A stretch of 64,000 nucleotides of DNA from Semisulcospira habei (lineage: Eukaryota; Mollusca; Gastropoda; Semisulcospiridae). Of this stretch, positions 8,233 to 18,087 are shown in pieces. Made by a program: the position numbers and the translations under genes. Under the pieces are notes generated by a model. The model saw only the letters and a program-made list of their open reading frames with translations. It was not told the origin of the DNA and made no database searches. Within the stretch, counting starts at the first letter, position 1. Every line of letters begins with the position of its first letter. The stretch lies in assembly GCA_036245525.1 (NCBI GenBank), contig BTPG01000004.1, positions 18,589,103 to 18,653,102 of the forward strand, written 5' to 3'.

Positions 8233-8330
8233 GTGTAAGCTGTTGCACAACAGTGCAGAAATTCTAATTTTATGACGTTACACTTTAAAATTTGTCAATT
8301 TCTGCACATGATATGTGCAACAGCTTACAC
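8233..8330. repeat. D0 internal complementary region
   Basis: Exact reverse complement of 7875-7972. Its right half also equals the reverse complement of the outermost 36 bp at the other end (13061-13096), so it spans both element ends, as required for DIRS circle formation. Confidence 0.8.
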
Positions 8331-8433
8331 CTTTGGGTGACTGTAAGGCCGTCGCATTGTTACTGAAGAATGTATCATTCAACTTAAACATCAGGACCGA
8401 GAAGAGGTCGAAAGAGCAATGAAAACACCGACC

Positions 8434-9600
8434 TTAAAGCGACAAAACCGCATCCTGAATACTTTTCCCCTCCACCGCTTGCAGTGTCTCAGGTGGAAGA
8501 ATCCGCAGGTAGTGACGAAAAGGAGTGTCTTTACGTGACCAGTCCGCCGAGTTCATCACCTGTTGCAGAGGCACATCCTGTAACAAGGCACAACTGGTGA
8601 CTGTGGCTCGGGTAGATCCTGCACTACCTACCACACCTGCTTCATTCAGCACCCGTATAATCCATCGCCGCACAGTTCCTATCTTCACCGGTCTGTGAGG
8701 GGAGAAAGGAGAGATGAGCAGCTGAGTTGAGTCCTGACGCAAAGGCTCCGTCCGACGCAGGTATTCCTGAAAGTAACTCATTGGACATAACCTTTCATCC
8801 TCGCACCGTCTCAGCTTAACTGGTGGAGCTCTGTGTGACGGGCGATCGGTCTTGGAACCAAACTCCGTTTGAAGAGTAACCGAGTTACTTCCGATATGAC
8901 ACAATTCACTTTTGACTGAGAATAACATTAGGTCACTCACTCGCCTGGCAGTGTAAGCTGCCAGAAGAAAGGTGAGTTTCAGCGTGAGTCTCTGTAGCGA
9001 TATATCCCTGGCGGGATGCCACTCCGTAAGGAACATCACCACCTGACCAATATCCCAGGTAGGATTCACACGGACAGGCGGTGGTCTCTCATTAAATGTA
9101 CCACGCACAAATCTACACACAAGAGGGTGCTGTCCCACTGGGAAAGGCTTATGTGGTTCTAACAGGCTCGAGATACCCGACCTGTGAACATTGATACTTC
9201 TCCAGGCCATTCCTTTATGGAACAGGTGTAGCAGGTACTCCAGAAGTTTATCTACAGAAACTGTAGTTGGGTCCATATGCTTGTCGGTACACCAGGAGAC
9301 CCATGATTTCCACACAGACTGATATTGGCGTCTGGTACTCGACCGCCAACCACTCTGAAGAATTTGAAAAGCTTCCGGTTGTAGTTGCACACCTGTGGCC
9401 TCCCGCATAGCGGCCAGACTGTCAATCGCAGATGTTCTACGTCCTTGACCGGATAGCCTGTCACTGTGTTGATCAGTAGATTCTGGCAGGTCTTGATCCG
9501 TCTCGGGGTGTCGTACAGAAGTTGCATCATGAGCGGGAGCCACGGGGCATCGTTCCAGCATGGGGCTATCAATAGTAGTCGATGAGGAAGCCCCCGCAGC
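8434..9600 (-). CDS. D0 tyrosine recombinase (integrase-equivalent)
   Basis: The frame encodes an N-terminal SAM-like segment (STRRQYQSVWKSWVSWCTDK) and a catalytic core with TARRVSDLMLF (first catalytic Arg), STRATVTSCALL in the position of the H/S-x-x-R box and TPFRHYLRI with the nucleophilic Tyr. It would catalyse integration of the element's circular DNA without target duplication. The frame stays open upstream to 10782, but that stretch overlaps the RT/RNase H frame and is not real coding; the true start is unclear, probably near 9570-9600. It overlaps the end of the polyprotein frame (stop at 9252). Confidence 0.7.
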   Translation of the reverse strand, partial: AAGASSSTTIDSPMLERCPVAPAHDATSVRHPETDQDLPESTDQHSDRLSGQGRRTSAIDSLAAMREATGVQLQPEAFQILQSGWRSSTRRQYQSVWKSWVSWCTDKHMDPTTVSVDKLLEYLLHLFHKGMAWRSINVHRSGISSLLEPHKPFPVGQHPLVCRFVRGTFNERPPPVRVNPTWDIGQVVMFLTEWHPARDISLQRLTLKLTFLLAAYTARRVSDLMLFSVKSELCHIGSNSVTLQTEFGSKTDRPSHRAPPVKLRRCEDERLCPMSYFQEYLRRTEPLRQDSTQLLISPFSPHRPVKIGTVRRWIIRVLNEAGVVGSAGSTRATVTSCALLQDVPLQQVMNSADWSRKDTPFRHYLRILPPETLQAVEGKSIQDAVLSL

Positions 9601-11230
9601 TTGTTCAGCACCGCAGGTACTAGAGTCGGTGGTGGAAAGGCGTACAGCAGAGGAAAGTTCCACTCCTGTGACAGAGCATCGACAGCATAAGCTTGTCTGT
9701 CTGACCGATCCAGGGTCATGTACCGCCTCAGTTGCTTGGTCCGTCGGGACGCAAACAGGTCTAGGTAGGGCCGGCCGAAAAGAAGAAATATCTGATTCAC
9801 TACGCGAGGGAGAAGAAACCACTCTGTGTCCTTCTGCCGTGATAGTGAGTCGGCCACAGAGTTGGCGATTCCCTTCACGTACACTGCCTGTAATGTAATC
9901 TTCCTCTGCTGGCACCACAATAAGATCTGGCAGGCTAGGTCTGACAGTTCCGCTGATCTTGTCCCCCCTTCCTTGGCGAGATATGCCACTGTTGTTTTGT
10001 TGTCGATCTGAATGCACACTGTTCGGTGTAGAAGTTGTGCTTCGAAGTGACGTAGGGTTAGCTGGACTGCTTTCATTTCCAGAAAGTTGATATGCTTCCC
10101 GCGCAAGTGCGCTGACCATCTGCCGTGAGCCGTGCCGGACTGTAGGCTGCCCCCCCACCCTCTTTTGCTGGCGTCCGTGGCCATAATCAGGTCGGGCTGC
10201 GAGTTGCGGAGGGGGCGGGGGGAGGGCCGTAGGTTTCTCCAGAACTGTAGGTCCTTCTCTGCGCGCTGATTGAAGGTCACTGACCGGTGCAAATGGGAGG
10301 GCTGCTTGTAAACCGCTCTCAGTGCCGCTTGAAGTTGCCTGGTATGCAGCCGGGCCAGTGAGGTTGCGTAAGCGGCGAAGGTCAGCTTCCCTAAGAGGGT
10401 CAGGAGGGTACGGCAGGTGACTGTTTTCTTTTGTAGTGCCACAGCTGCCAGTCGTCGTATATCCTCCACCTTGTCTAGGGGGAGTTTGACAGACAGGTCC
10501 CGACTCGACCAGTCCAAGCCCAGGTAAGTGAATTCCTGACTGGGTGACAACTCGGATTTGTCGTGATTGACGCTGAAGCCCAGGCTGCGGAGGAGGGACA
10601 TCACCTGTCTTGAGTGGCGTAGGGCCAAGTGTCTGCTGGACGCAAGAATCAAAATATCGTCCAGGTAAAATAGAATCCGAATGCCCCTGGAGCGAAGGGT
10701 GTGCATAATAGGTCTTGTCACTCTTGTAAACACACGAGGGCTGGTGGCCAGGCCAAAGGGAAGGCACCGAAACTGATAACATTTCCTGCGCCAGATGAAG
10801 CGTAGAAAGCGCCGGTGACGTTGGTTTACTGGTACGTGAAAATAGGCGTCCTTCAAGTCGATAGAAACTGCGTAATCCCCCTTTGCAGCGACTGGAACAC
10901 GTCCTTGATGGTAGTCATGGAGAAGGGGGTGGCACTGACGTACTGGTTTAGAGGCCGGAGGTTGATGACGGGTCTCTGGGAGCCGTTTTTCTTCGGAACC
11001 AGAAACATTCGGCTGTAGAAGCCGCGGGTTCTGGGTGCTCTCTCTATAGCTCCCTTGCGTAACAGGGCCTTTACTTCTAAGTCCATAAGATTGGCTTTGG
11101 GATTTGACAGGTGAGTTTCTGTTGCCCGAGTTGGTCGTACCAGGGGGGGTTTCGTGTTGAACTCTATAAGGTACCCTTGAACGGCTCCTAGTACAAATTT
11201 CGAATCCGTAAGGGTACGCCAACTGGCCAA
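9252..11230 (-). pseudogene. D0 reverse transcriptase-RNase H-methyltransferase-like polyprotein, one frameshift
   Basis: From 11230 the frame gives the RT fingers (RTRGFYSRMFLVPKKNGSQR, then PVINLRPLNQYV) but ends early. A one-base change in a G run near 10875 shifts to the frame with SIDLKDAYFHVPVNQRHRRF, then LPFGLATSPRVFTR and FYLDDILILASS (YLDD catalytic Asps). RNase H follows (TDASKRGWGG, FLEMKAVQLTL, IDNKTTVAYL, VADSLSR), then a C-terminal LDLFASRRTKQLRR...LLLIAPCWND domain of the methyltransferase-like type known from DIRS. It copies element RNA to DNA. The downstream part is intact to its stop at 9252. Confidence 0.8.
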
Positions 11231-11264
11231 GTGGTTTGCCAGGCGGCCTGCTAGCCTGTCGCAG

Positions 11265-12466
11265 TCACGCCTTCTTGTTGGTTTTGAAACTGAATGGACG
11301 GCCGCGCCCTCCCTGTCCGGGTTGTCGTCGATAGTCGGGTCGATAGTCGGGTCGACGAAACTGCTGAGTGGGAGGGGAGGGCGCCTCTGGAAAGGGACGT
11401 TTAGGGGGGGTCGAAGAGTCCGCAGTCGGCGGGACTTTTCGTTCCTCTCCGCTAAATCGGCGCTTGTGGGCCTGGTCGCGGAACCTTCTCATTGGCCGGT
11501 GATGTTTGAAGGCACTTTTTAGCTCCATCCGGAGCTTGATATCGTGTGCCATGGCCTCCAGATTTCCCTTGAACAGATGGGAGGCGGACGGTTGCAGGGC
11601 GATCAAAGACGCCTTGGTTTGTTTGTCGAGCAGGGCGTTGACGCAGAGTTGCCGCCTCTCCTTGCATATGCCGTTTGACTCAGCGGCTAGGATACGCAGG
11701 GCGTGGCCCAGGTAAGTGCCTACTTCCTGGCACAACGAGTCTCTCACTGCTGGTATCTCCGAGTCGCTGGCCGCTTCGGCAGTAGGTAGGCGGGATACAC
11801 AATCGTTGACAGTATTCATGGCAAGGCAGATGGCATGGGCTGCTGCCCCGATGCAATTTTGTAATGAGGACAGCTGCTCTTCCCTTCTTTCATCCGCCTC
11901 AGGTAGAGGGAAGAAGGTCGGACGGCTCTGGGCGGCGAACATTGCTGCATCGCTGTGGCCGGTATAAGATTTAATCACTCTGCTGGCCTTGACCTCTTTC
12001 CAGGCACCTGGTTTGTCCAAGGCCCGTGCATGAAACCACAGGTCTTTAGCCGTTTGTGGAGGCTCGCGATGCGGCCGTTGTTGGCTGAGGGCGACCTTGA
12101 AACCGCTCAGGTGGAATTCCTGTAGAGCCGGAATTGTTGCGAAGGGGTTGACCTCTGGTACCTGTGTCACCGTGTCCCCCGTCTCGGAATCACTTATATC
12201 CTCATAGTGAGACCCCTCACCTGAGGAGCGCGGGGATGTGTACGCTGCCGTGGGAGAGTGCTCAGGTACCTCGAAAAGAGGAGGTTGCGGGCTGTAGAGC
12301 GGCCGCAGTGGTTGGCGCGCGAGGGGTGCGAGGCCTGGCGCCGCGCGGTAGGGGGCCGGAGGCAGGCTTGGATTGGCCGGGACTGACATTGGTATCGGAA
12401 AATCCCCAGGGTCGGAGGACGGCACCGGTGGGGGGTACGAGGCCCGGTATCCTGTAGCGTAGGGCG
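11265..12466 (-). CDS. D0 gag-like protein, second exon
   Basis: A long minus-strand frame rich in Pro near its start (YPPPVPSSDPGDFPIPMS) with an Arg-rich C-terminus (RRPDYRPDYRRQPGQGGRGR), suggesting RNA binding. It has no ATG at its 5' end: the frame enters through TTTTGTCGGCAG, a good splice acceptor. Joining to the exon at 12679-12841 keeps the reading frame exactly and supplies the ATG. The predicted product is about 454 aa, presumably the nucleocapsid-type protein. It ends 35 bp before the RT frame opens. Confidence 0.6.
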
Positions 12467-12678
12467 CTGCCGACAAAAGTCAAAGGTAGAACCATGAAGC
12501 ACTTGAAACAATGCCGGCAAATGACAACATCCGAACACGGAGGGGTGTCATAGCACGACTGTGGTTCCACGAGGTCTGACTTACGCCAGCGACACGGCCA
12601 AAGAGGCGGGGGTCGAGGCTGCAGGCGTTTACTCAGGGGGTACAAAGAACCGAGCCTGGAAAACGCAAAGCAACTTAC

Positions 12679-12841
12679 CGTAAGTTTCTGAATGCGGACG
12701 TTGCGTTGAGACGGGTGTCAGCAGCGGTGAAAGTTGCGAAATCATCAGAGTTGCCAATTCTTGCAGTTGTTGGTTAGGGATCAGGTTGGCTGGGCCGGTG
12801 CCAGGCTCGCTGGACCGGTCTTGCTCTCGGTTATCCGACAT
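12679..12841 (-). CDS. D0 gag-like protein, first exon
   Basis: Starts ATG at 12841 (MSDNREQDRSSEPGTGPANL) and ends ACTTACG just before GTAAGTTG, a strong donor. Length 163 nt leaves one base of a split codon, completed to GCG by the first two bases of the exon at 12466. The 212-bp intron 12467-12678 interrupts it. It lies just inside the right inverted repeat. Confidence 0.55.
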
Positions 12842-12854
12842 CCTTTCGGTATGG

Positions 12855-13062
12855 CGAGTATTACAAAAAGCGGGAATTCTTGGAGGGAACGGGTATATAT
12901 ACCCTCCCGTTATGGTCATAATACTTCCTTCCAGAGAGACTATCCAATCGAGTAACCGGGCTATCGCCCACGCTCTCTGGAAATTTTCTCCAACTACTCG
13001 TGTAGTTATCAAGGTTAACCAAAGCTCGGTACTTAGAGATAGAGTATTACAATACCCAAAGG
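12855..13062. repeat. D0 right inverted terminal repeat
   Basis: Reverse complement of 7973-8183 with few differences, including GGGTATATATACCCTCCCGT. The outermost bases 13061-13096 continue as GGTGTAAGCTGTTGCACATA. Confidence 0.85.
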
Positions 13063-13238
13063 TGTAAGCTGTTGCACATATCATGTGCAGAAATTACAAC
13101 TCGAGTTACAATGCAAAAACAAGAGGCTGCCTATTTGCAACTGTCACTTCCTGTGTTACATGGCAGATGCAGTACAACCTGTCTTCAGCAACCACTTTTT
13201 GGGCAGAAAAAAATGATTTAACCCATTAAGCCCTGATA

Positions 13239-13335
13239 TGGATCGACCATAATTCAAGGGTAGTGCCAGATTAGCTTGGCACCGACAGATGCCAAGCTAA
13301 TCTGGCACTACCCTTGAATTATCATGGTCGATCCA
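13239..13335. repeat. Hairpin MITE copy H1
   Basis: Arms of 30 bp pair perfectly (13251-13280 with 13291-13320; core AGTGCCAGATTAGCTTGGC) around a 10-base spacer. Pairing continues outward as TGGATCGACCAT/ATGGTCGATCCA. TTAACCC lies just upstream, the TTAA-CCC end expected of a piggyBac-type MITE. Confidence 0.85.
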
Positions 13336-13469
13336 TCTCCTGCAACAGATGCATAGTCGTTAGATGACGCCTCCGAAATTTGGGAAACACGTGCGTCAGG
13401 CTGGATGAGCTTAAAAGACAGGTGCTTCAATGGAAGTATTGAGGGGCAAAATGTGTCACTTGTCATTAA

Positions 13470-14551
13470 CTCTTAATCACCTATAACGCCCGTAAACGCC
13501 CTCCGGGTCTTTACCTAAAGCGCCCATAGACGCCCGTCCTCGGTACTAAATTTAGAAGTCATGTGATACGTTGGTGGGTTCTTCTGTGAAGAAGGTGAGA
13601 TTGTATACCGTAGGGGGCAAGGTCAAACTAACTTTAGACACTGGGCATGCGCTCTAAGCCACTGTGTGTGTCGAATTGGGAGAGTTTTACAGTGCACCTA
13701 GCTGCTCGCTAACGCACGTGTTTGCAAACATGGCGACATACACGACAGTGACCCAGAGTTTACCGCTATTTCGGAGTAAATTGGCAATTATCCAGTTTCA
13801 GAGCCAGAGGGAAGTGACATAAGTGTGTCTAGTGTACATCTAGTGTACATACTAGCGATCTGTCGGACTGGGATGACGAAAATACCGGAGTATTTCAGCA
13901 GTGTTTACCGAAGCGACGACTGCAAAATGGCGGCGGCGATGCTATCTGGCATCAGCGGCCAATTTCAGACTTTTTTGCAGCCTTTCACGCGATATGTGGG
14001 CCTAACAACTCCACTTGAGTTGGAAGCGACACCACTTGATTATTTTTATCAGTATTTCCCTGCTGAAATGTTCGAAATTTTCGACTAAACAGACGAACTT
14101 GGCGATCAATTTGTAGCAACATCCGCCGACGGGGATACGTGCACTTCGATTACCTGAAGGATTATCAGTGGATTGCCTGGTAATAGTGATCACTAATGTA
14201 AAATTATCTCACTCCACTATCACACACTTTCATATTTTCGCCCACCGACACATTTTTCAGTTTTACGTCTTTTGTTTGTCATATCAAAATAATCAAGGTG
14301 CATTTTTTCAGTTAATTTACCTGTAATTAATTACAGTAAATACTATAAACAGGTATCAAATTACACTCCACCACAACATAAAATACTATCCATCCATATG
14401 TCAGCTAAGAAAAAAAAACCAGACTTAAATATCTGTCTATTCAAAAAAGTTATAGACGCTTTGGTGAAGTAACCCATTTTCTCAGTAATTTTCTTACTAT
14501 CTTCTAGGTACAGGAGAATAGACAGTGTATGTTCTTATAGGTGATTAAGAG
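13470..14551. mobile_element. Decayed piggyBac-type element with TTAA duplications
   Basis: Bounded by perfect 17-bp inverted repeats CTCTTAATCACCTATAA (13470-13486 and 14535-14551), each flanked by TTAA (13466-13469, 14552-14555), the signature of piggyBac transposition. It contains an N-terminal transposase remnant. At 1082 bp it is too short for a full transposase. Confidence 0.75.
13730..14190 (+). pseudogene. piggyBac transposase N-terminal remnant
   Basis: Fragments in different plus-strand frames: an acidic N-terminal stretch, SDLSDWDD, then ATPLDYFYQYFPAEMFEIFD, which resembles the P-[LF]-x-[YF]-F...I...TN region at the start of the piggyBac DDE domain. Stops and frameshifts interrupt it and the catalytic part is missing. 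Confidence 0.55.
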
Positions 14552-14555
14552 TTAA

Positions 14556-15415
14556 AGACCATCATTCAGGTGGTTGCAGTCACAAAAATTATGGTCTTTA
14601 ACTCATTACATCCTGAGGCTGATTTTGTAAAATCTGCTAATTGTCCTATGAAGGCTACATTACAGATTAGGAGATAGATCAACCGTTTTAGTGCAAGGGT
14701 GGTGCCAGAATTGCTTGGCGCCTCAGGTGCCAAGCTATTCTGGCACCACCCTTGTCTATCAGTCAAATTTATTTCAAGCAATGGGTGTATCAGGATGAAA
14801 AGAGTTAATGATACTGATAGGTGACCTGGCATAAGGGTGTTTGCTCAAAATAGGTTCTGCTGTATCACTAGACAATTTCTGGTTGTCACAAGATATATTA
14901 TTTGCCTTGCTAAATCATGCACACATGCTGGTCTGGGGTTTTGAACCTTACGGAAGGAAGTCAGTATGGTCAGGTAAAAAAAAATCACAAAACCAGCATA
15001 CAATTATATCAGACATGCTGATTTTGAGCCCGACAGCTCATTTGAGATGTGCTGAACACAGATTTGCCGTGTAAAGCCACATACCTGGAAGAAGCATGCA
15101 CCAAATGTCTGGAATCATTCGAGGTGCCCTGCATCAATAGCTGCGAAGGTGTGATATAGCATTGCCCCTGGCTAAGCTATACGATTCTTACGTAGCTATT
15201 GACACGAAACGTCTTGATTGAGTTAATGCTGTAAGTTCCAAACTCAAAGACGAGCACAGAACTATTTTTAGCAGTGCTGTTAGCCCAAGTACTGCTGCAA
15301 GATGAAATAGGAATATGGGAAAATGTGAGATATGCACTGTGACAAGATCAGCAATCACAATAAGAGGAAAGTTGACGAGTAAATCTAGAAACTAAAATGT
15401 GTCACATGTACTGAC
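14556..15415. other. WDR26 intron with hairpin MITE copy H2
   Basis: No coding sequence recognised. It holds hairpin 14694-14754 (see next entry); the rest is unremarkable AT-rich intron. Confidence 0.6.
14694..14754. repeat. Hairpin MITE copy H2
   Basis: Arms CAAGGGTGGTGCCAGAATTG... and its near-perfect reverse complement, separated by 3 bases. Same core as H1, H4 and H5. Confidence 0.85.
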
Positions 15416-15535
15416 ACAGATGTAAAACTGGCCGCGTGTGCCCCCCGTGATGAATTTGCGGCTGTCAGGCTGCCAGGTGGCGCTGGTTAAACTGTCCTCT
15501 GGAGACTGGCTCACTTTCTGGCGTAAATCACCCGT
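15416..15535 (-). CDS. WDR26: WDR26 orthologue, WD40 exon (third seen here)
   Basis: 120-nt exon with acceptor TTGTTTCAG and donor GTCAGT. It encodes TGDLRQKVSQSPEDSLTSAT and WQPDSRKFITGGTRGQFYIC, closely similar to the matching WDR26 blade. Both ends are phase 0 and join the neighbouring exons without breaking the frame. The intron to the next exon (7633-7778) is about 7.6 kb and contains D0 and the piggyBac remnant. Confidence 0.85.
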
Positions 15536-16039
15536 CTGAAACAAACATATTTTTTTCCTACTGAAATCGGTGGAACTTTCAGCCTCATCACAGGAGAAAG
15601 CGTCAAGCAAATCTGGCACTACCACTCTGGCCTATTCATCTCCAACACCTGGTACACAGTACTTACAGACATCTTCCAAAGTTCTGCAAGTCATTAGTTG
15701 TGTGATTTAACTAAATTAAAAACAAGCACCCTCCACGACACCAAACCCCACTTAAAAAAGAAACTCCCAAGAAAAAAAGAAAAACGTTTAGAAAGGAGAA
15801 GTACAACACAATAAACTGTAGTGCACATGTCCTCTCTATGCATGCTTTTTTTTTTGGTTGTCTTTCTTGGAATTTTATTTGCATTTTACATGCTTGGCAG
15901 TCACCTTTTAGGTCTGTATTTTTTTAATCATTAAAAAAATTCAGCCAAAAAACGTTTCATTCACATTTCACCACAACACTCTTTATGAAATCTGCCCGTG
16001 TCGCAGTCTAAAACGAAGGGAACAAGGAAGAAGACTTAC
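15536..16039. other. WDR26 intron
   Basis: 504-bp intron. It contains AGAAGTACAACACAATAAAC near 15797-15816, similar to part of the large palindrome at 21846-22103; nothing else is recognised. Confidence 0.6.
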
Positions 16040-16180
16040 ATTAACATTCCATATCCAGAGTTCAGAGCAGTCATCAGGCCCACAGGCTATAATGTGTGAA
16101 CTGTCTGGGCTCCATGCTATGTAAGCCACTCCATACGAGTGGTTGTTGAATTCCTTTCTACTTCGAATTTCATGCGTTTC
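16040..16180 (-). CDS. WDR26: WDR26 orthologue, WD40 exon (second seen here)
   Basis: 141-nt phase-0 exon, acceptor TTTTTCAG and donor GTAAGT. It encodes HSYGVAYIAWSPDSSHIIAC and GPDDCSELWIWNVN, near-identical in pattern to WDR26 (the GPDDCSELW block is distinctive). The join to the exon at 15535 gives the expected WNVNTGDL. The upstream intron (16181-32618) is 16.4 kb and contains DIRS copies B1 and B2. Confidence 0.9.
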
Positions 16181-16306
16181 CTGAAAAATCACAGAATCAT
16201 GACTGTGTAACACAAACATAATGAAATATATTTCTTTTCCATAATGGTCTATTTTTAACCTAGTACTACAGCAGGAGATGGACTGAGCATGATATTTCAA
16301 GATTAA

Positions 16307-16348
16307 GCCAGATTATCTTGGCTCCAGATGACGCCAAGATAATCTGGC
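16307..16348. repeat. Hairpin MITE copy H3 (shortened)
   Basis: GCCAGATTATCTTGGC pairs with GCCAAGATAATCTGGC around 10 bases. The following ACTACCCTTG belongs to the family, but its left partner has been lost. Confidence 0.8.
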
Positions 16349-16493
16349 ACTACCCTTGCATTATCACCATCATTCCACCTCCTGCGACTGGTACATAATT
16401 CTTACGTGACACCTCTAAACTTTGTGAAATATGGCTGTGGGGTTAAGTAACTTCAAAGAATCTTCATATACGCTGATGGCCAAGCAAACAATT

Positions 16494-16583
16494 TACAAGC
16501 TAATTACATTTACGTTGCTCTGTTCTGAGAAGGGCCTCACCTAAAAATAGACTGACATGCTAATGACTGAGCAAACAAGTAAG
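16494..16583. repeat. Repeat inverted relative to 22146-22232
   Basis: Contains TTGCTCTGTTCTGAGAAGG and CACCTAAAAATAGACTGACA. The reverse complement of both blocks is found at 22146-22232, beyond the other end of DIRS copy B1. Confidence 0.8.
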
Positions 16584-16911
16584 ATTTATTTTCTCTAAAA
16601 TGTATTTTTTGAAAAATACTTACCGATGGCATTACTATATGTAAGGTACAGTTAGCTTACCGATTTCACCCTTAGAACCCTTTGTGTGTGTACCAACACA
16701 ACCAGGGTCGCAACTCTAAGAAGCTATATCCAAGAACCCTGGGTAGCCTCCCCTTCCCTCCCTGAGGTCACGTGAGCAGTGTAGTCACGCCAGTCTTACT
16801 CTTAGCTTACTGGCGGCAAGCGGGGTAGGTGGGAGGTGGCAAGTTTTTTTCAAAAAGTACATTTTAGAGAAAAATAAATTTGTTTCTTCAAAACCCTTAC
16901 CGATGGAATTA

Positions 16912-17385
16912 CTATATGGAAGAATAGTGAAAAGGAAAAGGGTGCCGCCCCAAAACCCTGCCACTGCAAAAGCTTAGCGCAGCCCACGAGGGCCAACCTC
17001 CAGACGATTTCAGCTCAGCGTTACCTAAGGCGTCTGAGGCGCTCGGAGGGAGGTCACCGACGAGGGCCAGGTTGTCTCGTTGGCCAGAGAGGTCTCGGAG
17101 ATAGAAGTGGGTGAAGGTGGGCTCTGCTTGCCACCCGACAGCCGCTACAATGTCTCTGACGGCGCAGTTGCGGTCGAATGCAACACTCGTGGCGACAGCT
17201 CTGACCTCGTGAGCCCGTATCCGCAGTCTTGTAGCCCCTCCGGGGAGAGATCCTCGTATGCGGAGCGGATGACCCATCGCAGCCAGGACGATATCGTCTG
17301 GGCGGAAATGTCGGCTCGGCCCAGGGCCAAGGGCAGAAAGAGGTGGGAGTGGCCTCTCCTGACAGGCTTCACTCTGTACCTTCAA
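16912..17385 (-). pseudogene. Tyrosine recombinase C-terminal half (copy B1)
   Basis: The minus-strand frame contains RAHEVRAVATSVAFDRNCAV (H-x-x-R box) and VAAVGWQAEPTFTHFYLRDL (catalytic Tyr region), the C-terminal core of DIRS recombinases. The upstream half, with the first catalytic Arg, is scattered in other frames. Same protein as at 34072-34581 and 44727-45283. Confidence 0.65.
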
Positions 17386-17559
17386 TGCTCGGACCGGGTC
17401 CTGCAGTCGGGACGCCTGGAACCGGTCGAAACCTGAGAGCAGGCGGAGAGACTCATCACCAGTGCCTTGGCCGACATGGCTGTTTCAGATCGGTCACTTA
17501 GTTTGTTCCAGGCGAGCCGAGAAACTGGGTCACAGGTGGTGCTCGCGCGCTGAGGCAAT

Positions 17560-18080
17560 GAGTCTCTCAGCTGTCAGGCTGACTGATAAGCGGGCTTCCT
17601 GATAAGCGCAGTACAGCAGGAAAAATGACTACCTTTTGTTTTTCATGACTTTCTTATTTACCCTTCAAGTGTGTGATGCAAAACTTTGTTTAACTTTTGA
17701 TGACAGAACGCACATATGTGTGCGTGAGGTAAAGCTCCGTTGCCGACAGGCCCACACATGTGCGCCAGCCTTGTTTACTGTTGCCGACGAAGTGCTCACG
17801 TGTTCAGAATGACAGTTTAGCTAGCAATACCGGCGGTACGGTCTAAGGGAAGCAACCTACTATATTTCAAGCACACATTTCTGTACTTATAGAGTGACTT
17901 TTCTTGTTTGTATGGGCCGAAACACGTGAAATAGTTTCAAAGTGACCACACAAGTGCGAAAAAAATGGCGCATGCGAGTGGCGGTGTATTCCTATGCCTT
18001 AGTCAGTGAACCTTTTTGGATTGTGATGTAAAAACTTTTGTTTATGTGTGAAGATTCTGGTGATTCGCCGGGAGTGGGTC
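17560..18080. other. AT-richer non-coding stretch inside B1
   Basis: It replaces the expected RT/RNase H region between recombinase and gag remnants. No coding potential or inverted termini were recognised; possibly a small insertion or filler at the deletion. Confidence 0.4.
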
Positions 18081-18087
18081 GAAAGCT

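Larger units (their letters stand above)
7875..13096 (-). mobile_element. DIRS-like tyrosine-recombinase retrotransposon D0, near complete
   Basis: Minus-strand element with gag (spliced), reverse transcriptase, RNase H, methyltransferase-like domain and tyrosine recombinase. Inverted terminal repeats at 7973-8183 and 12855-13062 share TATATATACCC and the CTCTCTGGAA block. A 98-bp terminal palindrome (7875-7972) is reproduced as its reverse complement at 8233-8330, the internal complementary region typical of DIRS elements. No direct target duplication is expected or seen. One frameshift breaks the reverse transcriptase; otherwise it is the best preserved retroelement here. It lies in a WDR26 intron, same strand. 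Confidence 0.85.

Noticed and set aside
9600..10782. Upstream half of the long open frame ending at 8434
   Set aside because: It runs antisense-in-frame over the RT/RNase H coding frame and shows no domain; only the part below about 9600 (tyrosine recombinase) is real.
15416..16180. WDR26 exons as a processed pseudogene
   Set aside because: Introns with good splice sites and kept phase separate the exons.
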